Positions 11,270-23,300 of a stretch of 64,000 bases of DNA are shown one piece after another (the stretch's first letter is position 1; every line of letters begins with the position of its first letter). The DNA comes from Xiphophorus maculatus (taxonomy: Eukaryota; Chordata; Actinopteri; Cyprinodontiformes; Poeciliidae). Made by a program: the position numbers and the translations under genes. The notes below the pieces were generated by a model, which saw nothing but the letters and a program-made list of their open reading frames with translations, was not told the DNA's origin and ran no database searches. The stretch is taken from positions 372,001-436,000 of the forward strand of contig NC_036454.1 in the NCBI RefSeq assembly GCF_002775205.1, written 5' to 3'.

Positions 11270-11370
11270 AATGGTGGTGAGGGGGGCTGGTGGTGCCCGT
11301 CTCTAGCAGTCATCAGATGAGAGGCGGGGTTCACCCTGGACAGGTCACCAGTCCATCACAGGGCCCTGAA
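11270..11370. repeat. Dispersed LINE/SINE-tail-like repeat, copy A
   Basis: This shares GGTGCC(C/T)(G/A)TCTC-type and GAGAGGC(G/A)GGGT blocks and CACCCTGGACAGGTC with 18838-18915. The type is common in fish 3-prime retroelement tails. The exact family is not assigned. Confidence 0.5.
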
Positions 11371-13040
11371 AGATAACAATGAATATAATGTATGAAAGAG
11401 AAATGGTAGATTAACAAGGGGAATAAATTCTGTCCAATTGCTCTTTAATCAAATCATGTTTATTTAAGAACTTAGTGTTGGTTACATACCAGTTTTTGCT
11501 GTTAAAAATGTGGCCAGCTGCTCAGTGTAAAAAAACAAAGAGCCTTCCACCAGGAAGACGATGTGGAGGTTCATCCTCAGAACTGGTTGGTGATCTGGTG
11601 GAGCCAGAGCCTCTTCTGAGACAGGAAAGTCGTTAGGTTTTCTAATTCTTGTTCACTGGCTTCCTCTTTCATCTTAATTTGCTTAGACTGCAAAAATATG
11701 TTGAAGATAAAAACAATGATGAGTTATAACAGCCTCACAATATCAAAGTCTCTTTCGCATAATGAGCTTAATTAAAACCAGGTTGAGTTTATGAAGAAGA
11801 CTATATCAAGTTGCAACAAACAGCCTCCATGCAGTTATAACATGAAGCTGAATGATTGTTATAGTAATAATCATAAAAATCCCAATACAAATGATAAAAT
11901 AATTATTGCTGAAACCAACGTAAGTTTCTTTATACATGTACTGCACTGTTTATAATTAAACAAAGATAATTAGCATTTTGAAGCAAACTTACCACCAGAT
12001 GGCAACATGTTAGCAGCCTTCGTCCCTTTAGGCTCCTTTTGTGACCCACATTTCATTTCCATCGGCTGTTGTCCTGTTGTTGTGTTGTCTAACTCGGACT
12101 AGGACGTCACCATCTTGAATTTACCAAAATTACTAAGTATTATAAAAGTCCTCTCTACTTTTAATTCAATGTTATGCGTATAAAAATGGCGAATTTGGAC
12201 AGGATCTGTTATCTTCGCTATCTTCATGGCTTTTCTTCTTCTTTTGCGCTTTTCAGAAAAACTGAAAGTGTGCATTACCGCCACAATCTGGTCTGGAGTG
12301 TGAACTGCAGCTAATGCAGTACCAACAGATTTTCCATCATACTTCTGAAAATATATTAGGCAAAGACAGCTTCCGTGTTTTAGTTAAAAAACTGAAAACA
12401 ACAGATCATATTCGGAGAGATGTAAAATTGAAGATACTTGCAACATTTAGTGTTAAGGACAAGTATTGTTTTTGTTATAGCACCTCTGTCACTAAACTGT
12501 CAATGTTTAATGAGGCATGAGCACATTAGTTACTTTGTTAAACATTACATCAAGTTTCGCTATAAGGATTATTATTTTTTTTTCTTTGCCATTTTAACAA
12601 TAATAGTAAAAGATTATTAAGGCACCTGAAAAGGCATACTTTATTAGCTTAAAGTATATACTGAGATGTAATTTAAGATATACTGAAATTAATCATTTAA
12701 AGAAAGCGTTAAGTGAATTTAAAAAAAATCTATTTTGAGCATATATTTTAAAATATACACAAAATATCTTTGACAGATATTTTAAATATTTTAAATATTG
12801 TATTTCCAATAGTGTATATTAACACTTGGGCAAATACATATTTTGTTCACTTAAAGTATTGGTAAAAGTATACCTTTATTTAATATATCTCTTAAAAGTG
12901 TATTTTGGTATAATTATATTTAAGTGTGTTTAAAGGAATGATGTCGAAATTGGTGCAAGCATACTTTTAGTATACTTTATATATATTTATAGGTAGTACC
13001 CTTGTTTGAAATATACTAAAATAAACTTTTTTTACTAGGA

Positions 13041-13490
13041 TATATATATGTGTGCGTGTGTGTTAACACTTTTTGACTTCCTCTGAAAAGTATAATGCAA
13101 TTGCTAAATAGTTTACCAATGTTGAATTTTTCCAATCTACTGAGATGACAGCATTGGTTTTGAAAGATTAATTTATTTGAATAGAAGTACTTGCCTTTAT
13201 ATTCTACATGCCAGTTGATATTTATAATGAAATACTTTGAATCATGAAAAATGTTTGAAATTCAAAACAAAGTCAACATATCGACAGGAATATGAACACA
13301 TTTCTGCAATAGACTGACATGCTCCAAGTAGTAGCGATAAACCGTTGAAAGATGGCAGTTATATTAACGCGTCGGTTTAAAAAAAAAGAGGAGGTAGTGA
13401 AGGGAAAACGTTATTTTAGTTTATTGATTTATTGTTCACGTAACAAATCCGTGTATGACTTTCAACTGGAAAGATTTAAAATACTTAATA
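13041..13490. other. No gene recognised
   Basis: AT-rich sequence between the fold-back element and the presumed YDJC promoter. No feature is seen. Confidence 0.4.
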
Positions 13491-13671
13491 ATTCTGTCCT
13501 AGTTTGTTGAGGAGAACGCGTCCTTATTTCAGCAGGTGGCAGTGTTTCCCTGTATATACCATATTCTATCTTCGAAGAAAGCTAGTAGGAAGCAAGCTTG
13601 TATTTTTTCCATCTTACCGGAGTAGCATTCATAAGCTACTGTGGCAACTTAATACCGGTTTTGGATTTAAT
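13491..13671 (+). promoter_or_regulatory. Possible YDJC promoter and non-coding exon 1
   Basis: The ATG exon at 14186 is preceded by a good splice acceptor (pyrimidine-rich, CCACCTCAG|AAACTT, at about 14172), which implies an upstream untranslated exon. A matching donor, ATTG|GTAAGC, sits at about 13671, and 13340-13560 is locally richer in CpG than the repeats around it. Transcript evidence is needed; the call is inference from splice signals. Confidence 0.35.
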
Positions 13672-14185
13672 TGGTAAGCTGAATTTCTTTCCTCTACACC
13701 CAATTCTCGTATCACCGTATTTTGTTTTCGTAAAGAAAATATCTCGTTTCCTGCGATGCCGTTTTAAAAGATTTTCCTTGTTTCCGTTTCGAAAGGATTT
13801 TACGTCAGTTGTATTACAAACTAACAAGTCGTGTCAACAAATATAAATGGTTTTCCAATTAATCTTCTTCCGGGACGAGTATTGTGTTGACGTTTCAGTT
13901 GCGCTTTAATCAGTTTTTATACTTTTGCACGTCATAGAGAGAATTATAGCACAAAACCTGTGAACAGAAATAAGAAAACGTATAACAGAGGAGTCAAAAG
14001 TAATCATACCATTGATTTCATAAATAGTAATATCTTTACAATAAAACAACATTAAAGACAAGCAGGTAATATCGAGGCATATAGCTAAACTAATAGGAAG
14101 AACCAACCAAATCTATTGCGTAATAGTCACCTGAATGTTACATTTAGTCTCTGTTCTGTGTATCCACCTCAGAAACTTCCAAGAA

Positions 14186-14349
14186 ATGCCTCTGCCAAGA
14201 TTATTGATGGTGATCACAGGAGACGATTTTGGCTACTGCTCCAGAAGGAACCAGGGGATTGTGGATTGCTTTTTGGCCGGAGGCATTTCCAATGTATCCC
14301 TGCTTGTTAATGCCTCGGCTGCCAAAGAGGCAGCTGGCCTGGCTGGCAG
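14186..14349 (+). CDS. ydjc: YDJC coding exon 1
   Basis: Starts [18 protein letters not shown] and ends GLAG plus AG, phase 2, with donor AG|GTAGCT. It carries the catalytic/metal Asp pair and the [10 protein letters not shown] motif. The ATG is the first in frame after the predicted acceptor at 14172. Confidence 0.93.
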
Positions 14350-17300
14350 GTAGCTTGTTCCACAATATTTTTTAAGATTCTAACACAAGCATGGTTAGGC
14401 AAGATTTTAAAGATACAAACTGATTAGGAATTTAGGTTTTCTCCTACCCCTAATTTTGCTCATTTAAATAACATTTAACATCAAATTAATTTAATATTTA
14501 GCTAACATTACTTACATTTTCATTAATTAATGCTCTTAATTCTTACTAAATGCACATTGAACTTTGAAGTGGCTTTATGTCGGAGTCTGTGGTGACCAGT
14601 TCATGTGTGAAGGTGATATCTCACAAGCTCCTTGAATCATTCAATAGTAAATATGAGCTAGAGGAATCCTGGCATTGGCATCTTAAAATATTCTCTAGCA
14701 ATCAGGGGAAAAAAATCCCCTGATTTAGTTCAGGGGATCTCAGAGCTGATCCCCTGAACTAAAAATAAAACAAACATCTCTCCTCCTTCTCAAACAATGG
14801 ACCTTCCCAGTAAGGTAAATTGGAAACACCAGGTCCTAGGCATCACTGCTCATGGGCGCGCCTCCATGGCAACACATGACCTCAAAGGAAAGAGAGGATG
14901 ATCAAAACAAAATATTAAATAAAGCAACAATACAGGGTGCACAAAAAACAACAACACCTGTTGAGGGGGTAAATCCCTCGCAACTACAATTCTAATGATG
15001 TTGGGATGTTGTGTAAAAAGAAAAACAGACTCAAAAACATCTTCTTCCTAAAAGCAATTAACACCCTCAACGCTCACATGCACTATTTATGAGGTGGTTT
15101 TATGTGTGTATGAATGAATATATAAATTTAGCTGATTTAATATTGTAAATAACGTCATCACATTTATGTTTATTTGTTTGCGCTGCTGGAGCTGACTTTA
15201 ATCTCATTGTGCCAACAATAAATTCTAATTCCAAAACATAAATAAAAGCAGAATCATTTTCAACCTATACTTAGTTGAATTCACTGTAAAGACAAGATAT
15301 TTAATTTTCAAATGTGTTTTTTTTTTGTTGTTGTTGTAAATATTCACTTTTTTGGATTTTGTTACCTGCAACACGTTCCGAAAAAGTTGGGACAGGGCCA
15401 TGCTTACCACTTTGTTACATTACCTTTCCTTTTAACAACATTCTGTTTGCTTCAAGTTTAAGCTTAATTGTTGGAGCTTCATATGTGAATTTCTTTCCCA
15501 TTTTTGATTGATGTGCGACTTTTGTTGCTCAGCAATTTAGGGTCACTGTTGTTATATTTTGTGCTTCATAATGCGCCATACCTTTTAAATAGGAGACAGG
15601 TCCGGACTGCAGACAGGCCAGTCTAGTACCTGCACTCTTTTACTATTGTTGTGGAAATTTTCCTTTAACAAAGAGTGAGGCAAAATTGTTTCAAGAACCA
15701 GAGAAAGAATATATTCTTAATTGGTATTGGAAAGGCTTTACAGCGTTCGAAGTCTCTGCTCACTGAATCCAGTCAGGAGAAAGAGCCTGGAGCAGAACAC
15801 AGCTTACAGTTTTATAGGGAGAGGTTTATAACATTCACATAGTTTGATAATCTACTTGGTTACAGAACAGACAGCGAGCGCACATCTTCTTTCACTAGGA
15901 GCCATGAGAGATAAAAAACAATTCAATGACTTCATGGTAATGTTAAGGCCAGAGAAACTAAACTCCTTCAGAAGTCTTTTTCATGAGCTCAAGCATCACA
16001 CAAGAATCATAATACTGCTATGCTTAGATTCAGCTAATAATCATATTACCCATAAAATTTTCCCAGGCCATGCTGTTGTAATTTAATACATACAGAATGT
16101 GGTTTGGCATTGTCTTGCTGGAATAACCAGGGATCCTTAAAAAGGATGGCAGCTTATGTAGCTCCAGAACCTGTGTGGTCCTGTTTGGTATGTGTGGCTC
16201 GGTGTGACTGTGCGTTAGTGGAGTGGGGATTCAGCCTGTGGAGGAACTGTCACACCTCAACATCATGCAGCATGCTGTTTTTTCTTTTTTTGTTGCAGCG
16301 CCACAGAGTTGCTTGGTGCCCCGCCAAGATCAGGACAGCCCATTCCTTAAAACTGCCAATTGAGTCTGTGTGGCGCTTATTAACAATTCAGCAGTTGGAA
16401 AATGGAAAACCTTGGTCTCTACTAGCGCCTCATAAATTAAATCTATTTCTTTGTCCCTCTGCATCCAATAGAGAGATGTGCAGAGCAACTGATTTAGCTC
16501 GTCATGCAGGGCTGGTCCAATGTGGTATAGGGCAGGGGGGGAAATTAAAACTTTCATGCTTTTATACACCTGAATTTTTTGTGTGTGCCACACCTTTATA
16601 AATTTGTCCTTACACCAAGTTTTAGTGTTGCGCACACTTTTATACATAAGGTCCTAAAAGTTTTTGTCTTATTTGATGTATATGCTGATATACAGTATGT
16701 AGGCCTGTGCGATAAACGATAAATCAATTAATCGTACGATAAATTAAAACTATCGACGTCATTTTAATTATCGGCATTATCGTCTCTTCTGGCCTTTTTC
16801 TCTTTCTGTTGATGACACTGAATGAAAAAAGGCTCAACTCCGATGCTCTCCACTGACCCTCCTTCCTCGTTTCCTTAGTGATTCCACTAAGGAAAGCGCA
16901 CACTAGCGCACACTATGATCTTAGAGCTGTCGGCCGATTGTCGCCCATTTTCAAAACCTGACAGACCACACATTAGCTGACAGAAATCTTAGGTATAAAG
17001 GTTCAATCGGTTCGTTCCTGCCGTGTGGTGTCCAACAATGGCTACAAGTCCAGTGAACTAATTTTAAAACCAGGCATTAATCAATGCTTTACTACAGTCT
17101 ACCTGCAATGCATGTGGCTAGTGTCAGCGTAAAGTCCTGACTGAATGAAAATCATTAGAACCTATTTACGTCACGTTAACGAAGAACAGCTGAAAAGTTA
17201 CCAGGTTTATCAACTGGTAGCAACATTATCATTTCGGTAGTAATTTCGCTCCAACTCCTCCCCTTGTCATTTCTATATTCTTTGCACGAAATGATGAATA

Positions 17301-20300
17301 AACATTAATGTTGTTTCCACATATCATCTCCGATGGGTTGCGCCGTGTCAGCTGTTTGGGATTCCCCTCCGTAATTTCCCCTCAGAAAGCGCGGAGGAGA
17401 ATCCGCGCTTTCTGATTGGCTACCTGTCACATTCAACAGGCTGCGTTAAGCTCCCAGTCGGGGAAAACCCCTGATTTAGATCGGAGCGGCAACGACGATC
17501 TACCGTAACACACCACACACTACAGGATGATCGGTTACGAAATCGCAAGAAACAATCTTAGAGAACGCCCAACGTTCTAAGATTGTCATAAGGGGAAAAA
17601 TAGGAGCAAAAAATCATGTAGTGTGAACTATTGCATCAGGTAGTCGATGTGCCCGTCTTCTCTATTTAAATCTAATTATTACTGAAGGGCAACATAATAT
17701 ACACACTTCATAATCTGCAGTCTTTAGGTTGAATGCAGTATTTATTTCCACTTTGGCTTTATGTTGTTTAGTATTTATTCAAGTCCATTTTTTGTTAATG
17801 GAGACTGAGAATCCATTTTGTTTTTGGTTGTTTTGTTTATTTTGTTTATCAGTTCCAGTGTTAAGTGTTCCTTTGAAAATAAAGTGTATCTATCTTTGGC
17901 AAGAAATCACATGCATTATTACGTCATTTCCATTAAATCAGTGTAAAAAGGTCTTCAAACAATATTATCGTTTGTCGCAATAATTTTTGAGGCAATTAAT
18001 CGCTCAGCAAATTTTTTTATCGTGACAGGCCTAGACATATATATCTGACTATGATTAAGTCAGTGCCTCACCAGCTATGAACCTCACCACACACTATATA
18101 TATATATATATATATATATTTACTTTTTGCATTGACACAATGCATATTAAATGCTTTGTCTACTTAAAGACAAGTAAAGTTGCTGTGCAGCCACACTGCG
18201 ATCACAACAATTTGTCCCATGAAGCTTGGGCAACCAAAACATGAGTTTTGGCTCTAAAAGAGCTGATATGGCGCTCATTAAAAACTCAACAGACACTTAA
18301 AAGAAGAGATTCTAAAGCCACATAGATTAAATCTACAATCAGCTGCAGAGATGCTCAGTGCAGCGGGTCTAGCTCATTATATAGGGCTTTTCCAATGTTG
18401 AATTAGGCCTTGAGCCTAATTTGACTTAGGGGCCCCTCTTGATGTTAAGAACATCAGTACCACTAACAGTATTTCACCATGGATTTAGTGAAATCTGGGA
18501 GAGGAGCCTAGTTTAATTGGCAAAGTTTAAAAGCAGCCAGGGATAATTGTAGTTTACTAAGATGTATTTATGAACAGTTAAAACTCAAAGATTAAACTGA
18601 GAGCATCAGATTGTAGCTACAATCTAACTATGAAGATTGTTCTCTAAACTTTTGCAAAGCAAATTTGCCAGCTCCTTAAAATCTTAAATTTAAATGTTAA
18701 ACATTTTAATATCTTTTAATTTATCTATGCTGAAACCATTGAATCAAATTTAGCTTCATTAATATTCTCTAAGTTCATATAATTAACATATCCATCCATC
18801 CATCCATTTTTTGTACACTCTTGTCCCTAGTGGGGTCACAAGGTGAGGGGTGCTGGTGCCTATCTCCAGCGAACGTTTCGGATGAGAGGCAGGGTACACC
18901 CTGGACAGGTCGCCAATCTGTCAACCTACTAGCATATAATTTAGTAATATTTTATGTTTCCTGTCAACTTAACATCTTTGGTAACACTTTATTTGATGAG
19001 TTGTGAATAAGACTGTCATAACAATGTCATAAATATGACATAACACCTGTCATGAACATGAGTAAGTCTTCATGAGTATTTATAACTGTTGTCATAAAGT
19101 GTCATTCGGTAAATTATGACACTTTTAATACAAAGTTGACATTATTCAAAATGTCTTTGTTATGACTTAACTTTAAAAATTGTGTAGCTTTATGTTATTA
19201 AAGCTAAAGTTTAATCAGTAATACTTTTATAACAAATTTATGTCAGATCATGATTTCTTGATTAATGTCAAGTTGTCATAACAAAGACATTTTGAATAAT
19301 GTCAACTTTGTGTTAAAGTTGACATAGGGTTAACTCGGTAAGTCATTCGGTCATGATTTACCGAATTACACTTTATGACAACAGTTATAAATATTCATGA
19401 AGACTTACTCATGTTCATAACAGGTGTTATGTCATGTTCATGACAGTGTTATGACAGTGTTATTCACAACCCGTCAAATAAAGTTTTAGCACATCTTTTA
19501 ATACAAAACCCTGGAGGACTGCCTCGGTGCCCCGACCACCAGGCTTAGCAAGTTTTCTGGAGGAAACCCAGCTATTGCATTCAGTTTGGAAGGTTTTACA
19601 AAATATTCCCAAAGGAAGGCTAAAAACAAAGGCAAGTCTGTCATGAGGTGCGGTGTGAGGTGGAGGTGACTCAGACGCTTGTAGACCCAGGTAAGATGAG
19701 TAATGAAGGTTTAATGTTAAAATAATCCAGAATACACAGTCCAAACACCTGGCAGCACGGCTGAGCGGAAGCCAAGGCTCAACGCCGGTAGCAACAGGTA
19801 ACTGAAGGACAGGAAGACAGACTGGTGCATACGACAGAGACTAGACGCCAAATGAGACGAGGACCCGACAGAGACACAGGTGACACTAAATACACAGGAG
19901 GTAATCAGGGAATGAGACACACCTTGGAACTAATCAAGGGGAGACAGGACAACATGGAGACTCAGACACAGAGAACCCGAAATAAATACACAGAAAAACA
20001 CAGATCACAACACAGTCAATAATTAGCGCTCTCTTGAAATTACTGAAATATGCATACCATATATTGCTCAGCCACTGGGGATTTTAAAAAGGTGAAAGTA
20101 CAAATTGAATTTGAATTGTTCTTATATAGCAACATTTTGGTCTTTTTATTTAGGTCTTTGCTTTCAACCGTCCATAATTTTTGGATTTTTATGCTATTTC
20201 TTCATATTTCTTTGATGTATTTTGCTAAAGTTATGTGTCTGACTTGTAAAGTACTTAAGTAAAACAGAGTTGTTTTAAACAAAATGTACTAGCAAAGTTG

Positions 20301-23300
20301 GTATTAATCTTGATAGAGATGCTTATGTCTGTTCATTTTTATTATGTAGAAACACCAAATGAAGTCTCAGGAAACCTTACAGAAGACCATTAAGATATTA
20401 AAGAAAATGCACAGTTTTCTTTAAATTGTGCATTTTTATCTTATGTTATTCACATAAGGTGAATAACTGTTCTTCTCATCTTAATTCTTTTAATTTGATC
20501 TCTTAAATTAGACACAAAATCCCCATTGGCCTCCATGCCAACCTGTCTGAGGGCACCCCTGTGTATCAGCACCTCCAGCAGATTTCCACACTGGTTAACC
20601 CTCAAGGCTTCTTCCATGGAAAGATGGGTTTTCGCCAGGCCTTGGAGAAAGGCCAGCTCAGCATGAACCAGGTACAAATGAAAAGGCCTAATTTTTTGTT
20701 TTATTATTTGACATTTTATTTATTTTATTATTTATTCTTCGCACTGAAATATTGGTTCTCTTGCCCTCAGAAATTAGTGCTTGGATGGGATTATACATTT
20801 GATCTTAAAGAGTACTGCAAATAGAATAGAAAATGTATTTATTTGTTGTTCCATGGGGAAATTTAGCTTTGCATGATTGACTTGATTAAGTCAGATCTGC
20901 ATATGGTATCATGGGTCCTGCTTCTCTTTGTTTTTAGTTGTTTCACAAATCATTGGGCTTTTTGAGGCACAGCGGCTTCATGAAGTGCACGGTGTTCATG
21001 CCTGCGGTAAACAATAGGAACATATTTTCCATATATGAGTAATTAAAAAAACAAACAATTGCATATATAAAAGTAAGAAAACAAAGAGAAAACCCAAAAG
21101 TGCAGGAGGTTTTACAATGATATTTTAATTTTCAGGTTTTTAAATTGAACAACGCTCAAGACCTTGGACTTGACACAGCAGATTTTTATGTTTGCTTATG
21201 ATTGTTGATGCTTATAGTTTTTAAAAAGGTGTGAAAGGAATTAAGGTAGCAACATTATCATTTCGAGAGGGGGTCTGGATGCCTGAATACCTTTTTCAGG
21301 AATACTCTACTATTATAAAGACAGTCACAAAGTCGGCCTTCTATCACCTGAAGAACATTTCCAGGATTAAAGGACTAATGTCTCAGCCAGATCTATAGAA
21401 ACTAATTGATGCATTTATCTTCAGTTGTATTGATTATTGCAACAGCATCTTCACAGGTCTGTCCAACAAATCAATCAAACAGCTGCAGCTGATCCAGAAC
21501 GCTGCTGCTCGCGTTCTCACTAAAACCAGGAAGATAGAGCACATAACACCAGTTTTAAAGTCCCTCCACTGGCTCCCTGTAGCTCAGAGAATAGACTTTA
21601 AAATACTGTTGTTAGTTTATAAATCACTGAACGGCTTAGCACCACAATACATTAAAGATCTGCTGTTGTTGTATCAACCTTCCAGACCTCTTAGGTCTTC
21701 AGGTTCTGGTCTGCTCTGCATCCCCAGAACCAGAACCAAACGAAGGAAAGCAGCTTTCAGCATCTATGCACCACAAATTTGGAACAAACTTCCAGAAAAC
21801 TGTAAAACAGCTGAAACACCGACTTCTTTTAAATCTCAGCTAAAAACCCACCTGTTTAGGATTGTATTTGAAATGTAATCAATTACAAATTTAATGATGG
21901 AACTTTACTTAATGTCATGTTTTGATTGTTGATTCTATGTTGAAATTGCACAAAAATCTGTGAGGGACTGCGGAGTCCCAGAGCGAAATTCCATGAGAGG
22001 TGTATGGAGCCCCGTGCAGGAAGAAAAACAGCGAGTGACTGAGGGTCACTGCGCGTAACACAAACCCTGTAAATTCTAGACACTAACAGGTACCATAGAA
22101 TTGCACAAAAATCCGTGAGGGACGGCAGAGTCTCTGCTCGAAATTCCGTGAAAGAGGTGTACGGAGCCTGGTTCCAGAAGCCCATTAAAATGCTGTCTAC
22201 ATCGTTTTAAACTGTGGGATTGTGAGCGTGAGTGGGAATAAAAATAGCAATAGGTATTTTGTTCCATGGAAATTATGAATGTTATTAAAAACCTCAAAAA
22301 CAACAAATCCCCGGGGACAGATGGGCTGCCAGGGGAATTCTACAAAACATTTAGGGAAGAACTAACGCCAGTATTATGTAAGGTATTCAACTATGCACTA
22401 ACGGAGGGGGACCCCCCTAAATCATGGTCTGAAGCCATTATATCGGTAATCTATAAAGAAGGTAAAGACCCAACTATGTGTGAAGGCTATAGACCCGTGA
22501 GCTTATTATGCAACGATTTAAAAATACTAACAAGTATAATGGCAAAAAGAATGGAAAAATATATAGCTCAATTGATTAAACCAGACCAAATGGGATTTAT
22601 TCCGGGGAGGCAGGGAACAAACAATATCAGAAGAATATTAAATGTAATGTCATATACAAAATTTAAATCACAATCCTCCCTTTTAATTAGTTTAGATGCC
22701 CAAAAGACTTTTGACAGGGTAAAATGGAGTTTTCTATACCAGACATTATTGAGATTTGGATTTTCACAGCAATTTGTTAAATGGGTGAAAGTAATCTATA
22801 AAAATCCAAAATCCTGAACTGTTCAGAATTTTTTGATCTCAAGAGAGGAGTTAGACAGGGGGACTGTCTAAGCCACATGTGTCAAACTCAAGGCCCGCGG
22901 GCCACATGTGGCCCGCTACGTCATTTTATGTGGCCCTCTCCCCCCCACCACCGTTTTACAGCCCTATTGATTGACTTAAAATAGGTTTTGAGCACGAATT
23001 GACTACAAACTACATCTCCCATAATGGCTTCAGATTCTTACCAGCCAACATTACGGCTTCTCGCCACTAGAGTGCAGCAGTCACCTCAAGCTGATTATTA
23101 ATTTTCCCAGCGAATAAAACTGAAACATCGACAAGCTAACAAGCTAAAGAGCGAAGTTCCGTGACGTTTGAGGACTTTTACCGTCTCCTGCCCCCTGATT
23201 TGATGCCACAGCTTCGGCTTCATGCAGCTCGTGTTTTGTCCATGTTTGGAAGCACCTATCTGTGCGAACAGATGTTTTCAATAATGAATTTAAACAAGAC

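Larger units (their letters stand above)
9888..13040. mobile_element. Candidate 3.1-kb fold-back DNA transposon
   Basis: The ends are short inverted repeats: CCCTGGTGAAAAA at 9889 and the complement of TCCTAGTAAAAAA at about 13028-13040, both next to TATATA. Both subterminal regions (9900-10400 and 12620-13020) are dense in the motif AGTATACTT/AAGTATACT in both orientations, a pattern common in non-autonomous DNA elements with transposase-binding arrays. The middle (about 10800-12600) has only short frames I cannot assign. It contains the MITE at 10456-10652. Boundaries are inferred, since no empty site is available. Confidence 0.45.
18130..19580. repeat. Dispersed repeat family R, copy 2 (twice interrupted)
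   Basis: Aligns over its length with 48190-49230 (for example GACATCTGGGAGAG-type, AAACTCAAAGATTAAACT and GCTTAGCAAGTTTTCTGG blocks). Copy 2 is interrupted by a tail-like repeat at 18783-18925 and by the MITE at 18980-19490; copy 3 lacks both. It ends near GGAAACCC. It is probably an old non-autonomous DNA element, with no coding content. Confidence 0.65.
14350..20511 (+). other. YDJC intron 1 (6.2 kb)
   Basis: GT at 14350, AG at 20510-20511. It contains a hairpin (14700-14763), a DNA-transposon remnant with a possible LTR in it, a hAT-like element, a dispersed repeat, the 511-bp MITE and a solo LTR. No host exon is seen inside. Confidence 0.85.

Noticed and set aside
16104..16601. 165-codon plus-strand frame
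   Set aside because: It crosses the boundary between two unrelated dispersed repeats and has no domain.
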